This document shows, piece by piece, positions 37,302-46,477 of a stretch of DNA of 64,000 nucleotides (positions within the stretch are counted from its first letter, which is position 1; each line of letters starts with the position of its first letter). The stretch is from Shewanella psychropiezotolerans. Lineage in GTDB: Bacteria > Pseudomonadota > Gammaproteobacteria > Enterobacterales > Shewanellaceae. Both the position numbers and the translations under genes were made by a program. The notes under the pieces were generated by a model. The model had not been told where the DNA came from. It was given only the letters and a program-made list of their open reading frames with translations, and made no database searches. The stretch covers positions 248,001-312,000 of the forward strand of contig NZ_CP041614.1 of the NCBI RefSeq assembly GCF_007197555.1. The letters run 5' to 3'.

Positions 37302-37602
37302 CTAATACTCCTGATTACCTATGTTCAATGTTACTTGTTGCCAACTATTTGTCTGAAATCCTGACTATTACCGACATTATGACGGTGTATGAGTCAGATC
37401 CGCTTATTGAATACGACAGTTTGTATCGAGAGTTAAGTTTATACTAATGGTGAAGATTCCCATACTAATGGGAGCCTGTAAGGTATTTAAGCTAAATTTA
37501 ACTCCATAATAATATGAGCCCTATGCCAACGTTTTGATGGTTATCTAAGTGATATTACATTCTTGGGTATAGGGCGGCTATAGCAGTATAAGGGCAGGGT
37601 AG
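37302..37602. promoter_or_regulatory. Divergent control region of the Lrp-type regulator and exporter
   Basis: About 300 bases. ATACTAATGG occurs twice, at 37441-37450 and 37462-37471, exactly 21 bp apart. The second copy also sits in the inverted repeat TCCCAT-ACTA-ATGGGA (37458-37473). The spacing of two helical turns fits cooperative binding of a regulator such as the neighbouring Lrp-type protein. Confidence 0.45.
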
Positions 37603-38873
37603 ATGGATCAGATAAAGGGAACAATTGGCCGTTGGCAGGGGGCGGGTTTGATGGCAACCACGTTATTGGGGACAGGAGTATTTGTCTTACCTCAGATGAC
37701 GATAGCGACGGCAGGTAATGACGCCTTAATCGCATGGCTTTTGCTAACCCTTGCAATTATCCCCGTCACACTGGTTTTTGGTCGATTAGCCGGGGCTTTT
37801 CCCCATGCAGCCGGACCTGCATATTTTGTCGAGAAGGCATTCGGTCGAACGGCGGGTCGAACCATAGGACTTATTTTTCTCTTGGTGGTGCCACTCGGTG
37901 CCGCCGCAGCTATCTTAATGACATTTCAATTTGTCGAGACCATGGTGCCCGTATCTGGCTGGAGTGAGGTCGCGATGCAGTTGGGCTTGCTAGTTGTGCT
38001 GTTTTTGCTTAATTTCAGAGGCATACATGTTTCTGCTAAGCTGCAATTTGTACTGACAATCGCCATTGTCAGTGTCGTGGTCTTGATGTTTGGCGCGGGG
38101 GATTGAATCTGCATAAGCTGGAGTCTATATCTGCTGGAACATCGAGTGATGCCGGCTTAATCATGGCGGCTGCGGGTATCGCTTTCTGGAGCTTTTTAGG
38201 GGTGGAGGCCATGACTCATTTGGCCAATGACTTTAAAGATCCCAAGAAAGACATGATCCCAGCCATGATGATAGGCACTGTCTTAGTGGGAGTCGTTTAT
38301 CTCGCGTGTACCGGACTCTTGCTAATGACTCAAGTTGATACCGGCGCAGGGGCAGGCTTAGCCATGGTAACAAGTTTCGATAGCTTGCTTGGTGGTTATG
38401 GTGCTCAAGTGATTGGTGTCTTAGGAATCGCCGGTGGTTTAGCGACTGTAAATGTGTATACCGCCAGTGTTTCGCGCTTGTTGTGGAGCTTTAGCCGGGA
38501 GGGGATACTTCCTGGTTATTTTGCTTCAATCAACCGCCATCAGGTTCCGGTTAGGGCGCTGTCCGCCGTGTTGCTCACCATGGCGTTGGTCATTGTCTTA
38601 ACTTATGTTTTGGATCAGGAACTTGAACATCTGATCGCATGGAGCAATGGGGTGTTTGTTATCATCTATCTGATGTCTATGCTTGCTGCGGCTAAGCTTC
38701 TGAGCAAGCGTTACTTACCCTTAGTGGCGGTAGGGAGTCTGTTCTGTATCATGCTTGCTTTTGCCTTGGGCTCGAGCATGTTATATGCGGTGATCATGAT
38801 CTTAGTGGTCGCACCTATATTATGGTGGCAGAAGAAACATCTTTCACGTAAACAACTGCTGCAAACTGCTTAG
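37603..38873 (+). pseudogene. yjeH: YjeH-like amino-acid exporter (APC family), split by a frameshift
   Basis: An inner-membrane transporter related to E. coli YjeH, a methionine and branched-chain amino-acid exporter. The first part (37603-38106, 167 codons) has LMATTLLGTGVFVLPQM and the first helices. The second (38103-38873) continues with FWSFLGVEAMTHLANDFKDP to the end. Together they are about 423 residues, the family length. The break is at five G, 38097-38101: one extra G gives FGAGGLNLHKLES without a stop. Either an undercalled base or a real inactivation. Confidence 0.87.
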
Positions 38874-39003
38874 GCTAGCTTATTGTATAAGGCTCCGGGC
38901 TAGCGATAAGTAAACGGGATTCGGTGAGAGATAAACCTGAGCATATTTGGATTTTCTGTCCTATATTTTTAACTCTAAGTTAAAGAATTTGTGGAGGAAC
39001 AGA

Positions 39004-39828
39004 ATGGATTCAGCTGCATTACTAAGTCATATCGATGAGCTACCACGCTTACCTAAGGCGGTCAGTGAACTGCTCGACCTGGTTAATAATGATGCTGCTT
39101 CGGTGGCGGAAATAACAGAGAAAATCTCTCATGATCCTCTGGTCAGTGCCCGAATCTTACGTTTAGTCAATTCGGCCCACTATGGTCGTAGCAGGGAGGT
39201 TGGTTCGATCGATGAAGCTGTGGTTCGTTTGGGGATGCAAACCCTAAGAACTTTAGTGATAGCTTCGGCGGTAATTGGCGCGGTACCCACTATCGCCGGT
39301 ATCGAGCTGGGGGAGTTTTGGGGGCAAACCTTTGAAGTTTCTCTGTATGGACAGGAGATGGCCAAGCGATGTGGTGCTGCCCCGGATATGGCATTTACCT
39401 GTGGCATATTACACGATATTGGCGAACTGCTCATTGCCACCATTGAGCCTGATAAATCGGCGAAAATTCGTGAACTTGCCACTAATGGGGACAAAAAATC
39501 ACTCATTGAGCAAGATATTTTGGGGTACGAGTCGGCAGAAGTGGCTGCATTATTGGCAAAGAACTGGAAATTTTCTCCCGAACTTGTCGAAGGAATAAAG
39601 TATCAAAATCACCCCTATAAAGCCGAGCCCTTCTCTAAGCAGGCAGCGTTATTAGCACTTTCTCATACAATCTTAGATGAGTGGGATCGGGTCGATGAAA
39701 ATGAGAGAACCAGTTGGTTATCTCAGCAAGCAACGGCTGTAGGTTTGAAAATGGAGGTGGGAGGGCTACAGGATAAGATACTTGGCTTGAGAGGTAAGGG
39801 CTTCGATATTGCCAAGCAATTAACCTAA
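39004..39828 (+). CDS. HDOD-domain signalling protein
   Basis: A 274-residue protein made mainly of an HDOD domain, an HD-superfamily relative often linked to c-di-GMP or stress signalling. The ATG at 39004 follows a GGAGG site; an upstream TTG would add an unlikely tail. The characteristic segments are LPRLPKAVSELLDLV, ISHDPLVSARILRLVNSAHYG, and FTCGILHDIGELLI, which retains an HD pair. No catalytic function can be assigned. Confidence 0.88.
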   Translation: MDSAALLSHIDELPRLPKAVSELLDLVNNDAASVAEITEKISHDPLVSARILRLVNSAHYGRSREVGSIDEAVVRLGMQTLRTLVIASAVIGAVPTIAGIELGEFWGQTFEVSLYGQEMAKRCGAAPDMAFTCGILHDIGELLIATIEPDKSAKIRELATNGDKKSLIEQDILGYESAEVAALLAKNWKFSPELVEGIKYQNHPYKAEPFSKQAALLALSHTILDEWDRVDENERTSWLSQQATAVGLKMEVGGLQDKILGLRGKGFDIAKQLT

Positions 39829-39916
39829 TAATCTCATCTGTAATGAATCGATTTGACTGTCAGCTCTGGGGCTCAGCTCCCCAAGAGCGAGCTTCTTTGC
39901 TTTTCTAAGATAAAGC

Positions 39917-40363
39917 CTAACTGTCCATCGCTAAATTGCGCATCTGTATAAGTTCGCTGTGTTTAAGGTAGAGCAGGTCAGCTGTCCTACGAATTATCTG
40001 ATCTTCGTATTGGCACAGTTGACCATCGGCATAGGCTAATTTCCACATGGCCAATATCAACTTTTGTTTTTGCTCTACGTCGCACTGCTCATTTATCTCC
40101 TTGGTAAACTCATAGAGGGAGATCGAGTCGCCTTGTATCTTCTTAGCTTCATCGATTAGCGCTTCAGTCTCTGCCTGAGTCAGAGATAGGGCCTTAGTCA
40201 TGAGTTGTGGCAGCAGTTGTGCTTCCTCTTCACTCAAGGTCTCATCGGCATAGATGACTTCGAGCAGTAAGCTCACGGCGGCTAAATTTAATTGGCGGGC
40301 TTTCTCTTCCGGTGTGACGGCTTGTGAGTGCGACGTTAGAAATTGTTTTAATTTGGCTAACAT
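39917..40363 (-). CDS. TerB-family protein
   Basis: A 148-residue helical protein with the repeated acidic TerB pattern: LLLEVIYADETLSEEEAQLL and LAMWKLAYADGQLCQYEDQIIRR. The paired (A/Y)AD-G/E motifs are typical of this domain. It lacks signal and membrane segments. Named after tellurite resistance, but a single TerB gene outside a ter cluster has no established role. Confidence 0.82.
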   Translation of the reverse strand: MLAKLKQFLTSHSQAVTPEEKARQLNLAAVSLLLEVIYADETLSEEEAQLLPQLMTKALSLTQAETEALIDEAKKIQGDSISLYEFTKEINEQCDVEQKQKLILAMWKLAYADGQLCQYEDQIIRRTADLLYLKHSELIQMRNLAMDS

Positions 40364-40494
40364 GAAAGACCCTGTCGATTTGAAGTGAGTTCAGCATAAA
40401 GGGTTAGAGTAGAAGATGAAATAAGAGTTCACTTGTAAACCAGATACAATAATGAATATTACTTCATCTATCTTTTCAGCTCTAAGAGGTAAAC

Positions 40495-41013
40495 TTAAAG
40501 AATGGCACCTAGGCCTTTCATAAGCATATCTGTTGTACCCTCTCCGGCATTGCTATCTAGGTAGCCTTTAACGATATCGACCATAGGGGCCGCGAGTTCT
40601 TTTGAAATCCCAAGTTTTTCGAAGGCATCGTAAACTTGAGCACCGCCTTGAAGCGAGCTACCCAGATCACCCGCTTTTGCCAGTAAACCTGACATACCTG
40701 ATTCGTTATCTAGGGCTGGAGCCGCTGATAATAGGCTTTCTATACCAGGAATAGCATTGGCAATAGAGCCAAAGTCATCACCACCGAGTGTGGATTTTGC
40801 CAGAGAAAGTAGGCTGCCTAATCCGCCTTCAGCCTGAGACTGATTGAGTCCGAGCTGAGACATGACACTGCCCACTAGGTCGCTGTTTTGCGTTTGTACG
40901 ACCTGTGGTTTTGCTTCTTCTGCTGCAAAGAGGTCATCAAACCAACCTGCAGCCGCTGGTGCGCTTAAAGTCGTGCTAGCGAGTACTAGGCCGATCACAG
41001 CTGATAGTTTCAT
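40495..41013 (-). CDS. DUF2780 exported protein
   Basis: A 172-residue protein with a signal peptide (cleavage near AAA-GWF). A Gly/Ser/Leu-rich helical body includes SDLVGSVMSQLGLNQSQAEGGLGSLL and a C-terminal VKGYLDSNAGEGTTDML. The pattern matches DUF2780 proteins. Function unknown. It has its own upstream gap and opposes the next gene. Confidence 0.78.
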   Translation of the reverse strand: MKLSAVIGLVLASTTLSAPAAAGWFDDLFAAEEAKPQVVQTQNSDLVGSVMSQLGLNQSQAEGGLGSLLSLAKSTLGGDDFGSIANAIPGIESLLSAAPALDNESGMSGLLAKAGDLGSSLQGGAQVYDAFEKLGISKELAAPMVDIVKGYLDSNAGEGTTDMLMKGLGAIL

Positions 41014-41194
41014 TTTTTATTCCAATGGTGAATTAATTAGATTGTTGTGACCATTCTATCTTTTTTAACAATATTATTGCATCTATTTTACTGTTTCAGC
41101 TTTGTATTGTGATATTTCATCGGTGCAATAACTATCAATTTTCGGTATCCTAGCGACCTTACTCTGCTTTTTTAATTATCTATTGGAAACACCC

Positions 41195-41911
41195 ATGTCA
41201 TTGTCTGCGATATTAACTGAAGCCTACAACTTCTTTCGTAACCATATTAGCCAGTTAGCCGCATTGACTGTGCCTATTTTATTTATTCAGGTTGGTATTC
41301 AGCTGTGGCTGGGCATGGAGATCAGAGGTGCCGATCTAGAGAACCCTCAGTTTGGTGCCTCTCACATGGCGGCCATGATGGCCCTGTTACTGGTGTTTTC
41401 TTTATTGATTGCGGCCTTGACTCTCTTCTTAGAGATCCGCTCACAAGGCCATGAAGCCAGTACTGCGCTGATATTGAAGACCAGTTTGAACTTCGTTCCA
41501 GGCCTGTTACTCGCCGGTGTATTTTCAGGCTTAGCGATTCTCGCTCCTGTGATGATTTTTGCAGCCTTCGGCCCTTTATGGCTAATCGGACTCACCATGA
41601 GTATTTATATCTTTGCCAGACTCGCCTATGTGAACTTTATGGTTGTCGTCGAGCGGTTAACGCCATTCGAAGCGATTAAGGCTAGTTTTAAATTTAGTAG
41701 CCCGATAGCATTCAAGACTCTGATGGTACTCATGTTGTACATTCCTTTGTCTCTCGTGGGTGGTTCAATTTCTGCTCTGGTGCAATCATTAGGTTTCCCA
41801 GTCCAGCTGATCGTCGAAGTGTTTGTCGCGTTTATCGGCTTATTCGTCAATGTGGCACTTTTCCGTTTGTACATGGTTTCACGCCCTAACAAGGTAGATG
41901 AAGAAGCTTAA
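41195..41911 (+). CDS. YciC-like (UPF0259) inner-membrane protein
   Basis: A 238-residue protein with five or six hydrophobic helices and the family opening SLSAILTEAYNFFRNHISQL. ATG 41195 is preferred since TTGGAAAC lies upstream of it; a TTG at 41183 would include that site. The late segment VVERLTPFEAIKASFKFS is typical of YciC proteins. Function unknown. Confidence 0.8.
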   Translation: MSLSAILTEAYNFFRNHISQLAALTVPILFIQVGIQLWLGMEIRGADLENPQFGASHMAAMMALLLVFSLLIAALTLFLEIRSQGHEASTALILKTSLNFVPGLLLAGVFSGLAILAPVMIFAAFGPLWLIGLTMSIYIFARLAYVNFMVVVERLTPFEAIKASFKFSSPIAFKTLMVLMLYIPLSLVGGSISALVQSLGFPVQLIVEVFVAFIGLFVNVALFRLYMVSRPNKVDEEA

Positions 41912-41967
41912 GTCATAGGAAAATTTAGTGCTTAGCATTTAGGAATGGGAAATACGGAGTATCTGTT

Positions 41968-43386
41968 GTGCTTACTGATGTGGACTTAGTTACTCAATTT
42001 TCTGCCGAATTAGGTCATGACTACTGCATCGCTAAGAGCTATGTAAAAGATGTGCCTACCCAGGCATTACTGCTGCTTCGTAGTCTTACCCATAAATTAA
42101 CGGATTTGCTGGCTGAGTCCAAAGGAGTCAAGTTCGCGGGTCCAAATCTATACGACAGAATAGAAACTCTTAATAATCAGCGTGTCATCGATGTACGTAT
42201 TACCAGAGCCCTGCATCGTTTACGAGGGGATGGTAATCGTGGAGCCCATCCGGAAAAATATCACCTGACTGCCGAACAATTACAGCAGCTCAGTGAAAAA
42301 TCGATAGAGAAGCTATTAAAACTCATCGAATCTTTGTTTAAGCAAGTCACGGGTAAGTCACTGCCTAAGTATAAATTTGAGCCATTCGATTTATTGGTGG
42401 GGCGGGATCTCTGTTATAGAGCCGTGATGCAAGGCGAAGCAGAAGCCCAATATCTTGTAGGAATGTCACTCAAAACTCGTGCTCTTATGCAGCAAGAACA
42501 AGAGCTGGCACTCGAGGCTCTCGATGATGAAGAGGCTGCCCAATCAAACCTTTCCAGAGACACTTTAGCCAAGGCCCAATATTGGTTTTCTCTGGCTGCC
42601 GATCGGAATATGAATGCTATGCACGAGCATGGCGTCGCCTTAATTCACGGTTACAAAGGTGAGTCCGACGTCGTTGCAGGGGAGAGGGCTATTGCTTTGT
42701 CTGCCCAGGCTGGTGTTGCCAATGCTATGGCCTTGTTAGGTTACTTCTATCTGGTAGGTAGTGAAACCGTCACTATCGATCTCGATAAAGCTCAAGAACA
42801 TCTGCAGGGTGCTGCCGAGCTGGAGCAAGCGGAGGCGATGGCGAACTTAGGTGTGTTGTTTTATCAGCAAGGTGATCTTGTCCAGGCTAATGACTTTATC
42901 TCCCAAGCCGCTAAGGCTGGCTTTCCCCATGCTCAATACAATCTTGCCTTGATGTTGGCAAAAGGGGAAGGCACAGAAATCGATCTATTGGCCAGTGAGC
43001 ACTGGATGAAAGAGGCGGCAGAACAAGGGCAGCTCGATGCCATGTTCTCTCGTGCCCAGGCCTTGCTCAATGATGATGGTTCTACAAGTGTTGAGCTGGC
43101 TTTGGCCGAGTCTTATCTCAGAGAAGTGATCAAGTACGGTCATAGTGTCCCCGCCATGATTGAACTCAGCATAGCCTTAGCCGACGGCATGCTTGATAAA
43201 ATTGATGTAGTAGGCTCTGCGGCTCTGCTCAAGTTAGCCAAAGAGCGGGCAAGTAACGAGGAACTCTCCGTCATAGAGCCATTATGGCACTCTCTGCTGC
43301 AGCAGGTTGAAAATGTGCTCTGTGTTGCAACTAAGACAGAAGAGTTAGCTGCCCTAGAGAGAGCAAAAGAACTGCTTTCTGATTAA
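41968..43386 (+). CDS. DUF4145 plus Sel1-repeat protein
   Basis: A 472-residue protein without a signal peptide. Residues about 1-135 match the DUF4145 type (YVKDVPTQALLLLRSLTHKL, RLRGDGNRGAHPEKY). From about 150 onward there are Sel1-like repeats, for example AEAQYLVGMSL, ANAMALLGYFYLVG, PHAQYNLALMLAKGEGTEID. The repeats form a helical scaffold for protein contacts. The head domain occurs in defence and regulatory proteins, but no partner genes of such a system are nearby. The partner is unknown. Confidence 0.8.
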   Translation: MLTDVDLVTQFSAELGHDYCIAKSYVKDVPTQALLLLRSLTHKLTDLLAESKGVKFAGPNLYDRIETLNNQRVIDVRITRALHRLRGDGNRGAHPEKYHLTAEQLQQLSEKSIEKLLKLIESLFKQVTGKSLPKYKFEPFDLLVGRDLCYRAVMQGEAEAQYLVGMSLKTRALMQQEQELALEALDDEEAAQSNLSRDTLAKAQYWFSLAADRNMNAMHEHGVALIHGYKGESDVVAGERAIALSAQAGVANAMALLGYFYLVGSETVTIDLDKAQEHLQGAAELEQAEAMANLGVLFYQQGDLVQANDFISQAAKAGFPHAQYNLALMLAKGEGTEIDLLASEHWMKEAAEQGQLDAMFSRAQALLNDDGSTSVELALAESYLREVIKYGHSVPAMIELSIALADGMLDKIDVVGSAALLKLAKERASNEELSVIEPLWHSLLQQVENVLCVATKTEELAALERAKELLSD

Positions 43387-43480
43387 TACCTATCTATAGC
43401 GGTAGATATAAGTCCATCTGGTCAACCCCTCTTATTCTACTATTTAGAAAACTAAAATTGAAATTCTGCGCACTCAATAT

Positions 43481-43497
43481 TTGCATACAATATGCAA
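43481..43497. promoter_or_regulatory. Perfect inverted repeat upstream of the metallopeptidase gene
   Basis: TTGCATA-CAA-TATGCAA, 86 bases before the start at 43583. Size and symmetry suit an operator for a dimeric regulator, but I cannot name one. Confidence 0.45.
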
Positions 43498-43582
43498 TGT
43501 GTTACATTTATGTTATTCAGGCTGAGAGGATACTTAATTGCTGACACGTGCGGACGAAAGACAAGACTGGGAAGGTGATCTT

Positions 43583-44815
43583 ATGGATGATCAACAATTG
43601 AACCGGAAGCTCAATGATATTGCCGAGTGTTATGTCAAGTTGGTACTCGCTATCGGCCTGCATGATCCCTTCTATGTCGATGCCTTCTACGGCCCAGAAA
43701 TTTGGCGATTGGAGTGTAAAAAACTCAATCTGACAGAGCTGCAGAAAATGGCAAAAGCACAGCTAAAGTGCCTGAACTCTCTCAGTCTATCGGATATTGA
43801 CGCTAAACTCATCTCCAGGCATAGCTTCTTAAACAAGCAAGTATCATCTGTGGTTTACTACTTGAGCCATCTGCAAGGGGATAGAGGTAGCTTCGATGTT
43901 GAGTCTGAAGGTTTATACGATACTCAGTCGCAAAAATTTGGCTTATGTTCATTCGAGTCGATACAAGATGAGATCGATAAGCTGTTACCGGGCGAAGGAG
44001 AGTTAGCCGAGCGTTTCGAGCAGTTTAGAGCGGAATTTATAGTGCCTCAGAGCAAGATCCCTGCGGTATTCGAGGCTGCGGTAGATAAAGCCAGAGCGCT
44101 CACTGGGGTGCATATAGAGCTGCCCCATGATGAAAATTTCAGTATCGAGTTTGTCACCGATAAGATCTGGACCGCCTATAACTGGTATCAAGGTAACTAT
44201 AAGAGTCTCATTCAGCTTAACCAAGATCAGCCTCTTTATATTGAGCGGTGTCTGGAGCTTGCCAGCCATGAAGGCTATCCTGGTCACCATGTATTCAACC
44301 TGTTGCAGGAGAGAGATCTGGTCAGAACCGAGCAATGGATCGAATATGCAGTTTATCCTCTCTATAGTCCTATCTCTTTTCTTTCGGAAGGCAGTGCTAA
44401 TTATGGCCTGAGCCTTATCATGTCTAAGCAAGAGGTGATCGATTTTGAATATGAGACCTTGATGCCATTAGCAGGTATCGAGGGGGATATTGAGAAATAC
44501 CACAAGGTGTTGGCGTGTTATAAGAAACTCGCCTATTTGGATAATTTGGTCTGTGAGCAGTTGACCGATGGTCATATCTTGGAAGAGGATGCTCAAAACC
44601 TCTTGATAAAATATGGTTTGTATACTCAGTCAAGAGCTAAGCAAAGGGTGAAGTTCTATCTCTCTAATCGAGCCTATGTGATTAATTATAATCATGGAGA
44701 GGAGAGTGTAGCCCGATGGGTAGAAAAAGATGGCGAGACGAGAAAACATGAGCATTGGAAGCGTTTCGAGGCGCTGTTAAAGCGGCCTCTGACAGCTTCA
44801 CAATTTAAAGTATAA
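43583..44815 (+). CDS. DUF885-like zinc metallopeptidase, cytoplasmic
   Basis: A 410-residue protein. The motif LASHEGYPGHH (near residue 245) and the later FLSEGSANYG fit the HExxH-related zinc site of DUF885-type peptidases. No signal peptide is seen, unlike many exported members. The ATG at 43583 is chosen because GGAAGG lies upstream; a TTG at 43538 would add 15 residues. Shorter than typical DUF885 proteins (about 600 residues), so it is a compact relative. Substrate unknown. Confidence 0.72.
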   Translation: MDDQQLNRKLNDIAECYVKLVLAIGLHDPFYVDAFYGPEIWRLECKKLNLTELQKMAKAQLKCLNSLSLSDIDAKLISRHSFLNKQVSSVVYYLSHLQGDRGSFDVESEGLYDTQSQKFGLCSFESIQDEIDKLLPGEGELAERFEQFRAEFIVPQSKIPAVFEAAVDKARALTGVHIELPHDENFSIEFVTDKIWTAYNWYQGNYKSLIQLNQDQPLYIERCLELASHEGYPGHHVFNLLQERDLVRTEQWIEYAVYPLYSPISFLSEGSANYGLSLIMSKQEVIDFEYETLMPLAGIEGDIEKYHKVLACYKKLAYLDNLVCEQLTDGHILEEDAQNLLIKYGLYTQSRAKQRVKFYLSNRAYVINYNHGEESVARWVEKDGETRKHEHWKRFEALLKRPLTASQFKV

Positions 44816-44858
44816 CGCTTAGCGCTTTCCTGTGTCAGCGCCTGAAAGGTGACGCCTG

Positions 44859-45227
44859 CTAGCTTGGGTCGTGCTCGTAGGTACGTCCTTGGTGCGGCTC
44901 AGCTTGATGACGTTTATCCGCAAAGGCCTTATCGGTAAATATTTGCTGGTTCTGCTGTTCGCTAGCGGTAGAGAAATTACTTTGTTGCTGCTTATCTGTA
45001 TAAGCTCCCTGGGCTTGCTGCTGTTTAAACTTAGCTAGCTGTCTCTTAAGAAATAGACGACCAAACAGGCTTAACAAGATAAAGCTAATAGCGCCGAACA
45101 ATAGCAGGAATGGCAGAGCGATGAGCGCTAGGGTGATGACTGCAATACCGATAGCAAACGCCATCCAACCTTTGGCTCCGGAGAATCTTGTCTGGAAAGG
45201 TGATTGCTGAAATTGACTATAGATCAT
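44859..45227 (-). CDS. Small membrane protein of unknown function
   Basis: A 122-residue protein with a hydrophobic block of about 40 residues (MAFAIGIAVITLALIALPFL and on), probably two membrane helices. A basic stretch and a long Gln-rich polar tail follow (KQQQAQGAYTDKQQQSNF). No family recognised. Confidence 0.65.
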   Translation of the reverse strand: MIYSQFQQSPFQTRFSGAKGWMAFAIGIAVITLALIALPFLLLFGAISFILLSLFGRLFLKRQLAKFKQQQAQGAYTDKQQQSNFSTASEQQNQQIFTDKAFADKRHQAEPHQGRTYEHDPS

Positions 45228-45395
45228 AAAAACTCCAAAAATTAACTGTGTCCAGTTTGCATATTTAATAACCTAAGATCACGTTAAATTCAGTTAATCT
45301 GGCTGTGAATATGTAACAGATTGTCTGTAAAGGCGATAACACCTCAAGAGTCACAATGATAAACCAGTTTGGATTAATCTAAGCTGAATAGCGGG

Positions 45396-46370
45396 CTAAT
45401 TATCACAAGTTTCGTTATCGAAAGCTTCGGCGACACTCTTACATATGGTTTCCCTTATCCATTTATGACCGGGTTCCTCGTTATTTCGAGAATTCCAAAG
45501 CAGAACATAGGCCAATGGAATAAATTCGAATGGCAGTGGCAGCTCGACCAATGGATACAGCTTTCCGGCATGGCGGGCAAAGCTAGATGGCAAGGTGAAT
45601 ATCAGATCGCTATGAGCGCACACACTTGCCGCACCATAAAAGTCCGGTACCGTAGTACTAAGTTTACGTCTATGGCCTAAGTTTGCCAGATGATAGTCAA
45701 GGGCCCACCAGTCATTGCCTTCACAGCGCACCTGTACATGTGACATTTCCAGATAGATGTGTATATCCCATTGGCCTGTTTTTACCGCAGAAATTATTGG
45801 ATGATTTTCTCTGACCAAACAGATCTGCTTATCGGTAAACAGGGTCTGGTGAGATATTCCGTGGGGAAGCCTGTCAATTTGAAAATCTGATTGTGGATGT
45901 AGGTCTCTGCCTGATATGCCGAAATCGATCTGTCCCTTCTGTAAGGCCTGCATGGATTGCTCCATCCATACATAGGTATCGAGTTTCAGGTTTGGCGCAT
46001 TATTGAGTAATGGGCCGATAAAATAGGGTAATAAGGTTTCATAGGCACTCTCAACCATAGCGAAAGAGAATTGACGATTGCTGCTTGCTGGAGTGAAACT
46101 AGGAGGTTGTGTCAGCTGGTATAGACCCTGAAGCATATCTGGTAATTTCTGGCCCAACTGTAAGGCATGGGCCGTGGGCTTTAATCCATGGGCGGTGCGA
46201 TGAAACAGGGGATCTCCTAGAGTATCGCGTAGGCGATTAAGGCTCTTACTGAGCGCCGATTGACTCAAGTGCAGACGACTGGCTGCGCGGGTGACACTTT
46301 GTTCTTCCAGCAGTACCTGCAATATGACCAGCAGATTGAGATCGATTCTCGCCAGGTTATCCAGATTCAT
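45396..46370 (-). CDS. LysR-family transcriptional regulator
   Basis: A 324-residue LysR-type protein: helix-turn-helix LLEEQSVTRAASRLHLSQSALSKSLNRLRD near the N-terminus and a substrate-binding domain behind it. It is divergent from the Bcr-type efflux gene, separated by about 105 bases, so it most likely controls that pump. Confidence 0.92.
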   Translation of the reverse strand: MNLDNLARIDLNLLVILQVLLEEQSVTRAASRLHLSQSALSKSLNRLRDTLGDPLFHRTAHGLKPTAHALQLGQKLPDMLQGLYQLTQPPSFTPASSNRQFSFAMVESAYETLLPYFIGPLLNNAPNLKLDTYVWMEQSMQALQKGQIDFGISGRDLHPQSDFQIDRLPHGISHQTLFTDKQICLVRENHPIISAVKTGQWDIHIYLEMSHVQVRCEGNDWWALDYHLANLGHRRKLSTTVPDFYGAASVCAHSDLIFTLPSSFARHAGKLYPLVELPLPFEFIPLAYVLLWNSRNNEEPGHKWIRETICKSVAEAFDNETCDN

Positions 46371-46477
46371 TAGTTATTCCTTAAAGGAAATTCAGTTCTG
46401 AAATTATACCATTTCTGTTCATAACATCACTGAGCTAAAATTTGGCCATAGAATAATGCTACATCTTGAGAAAAATA

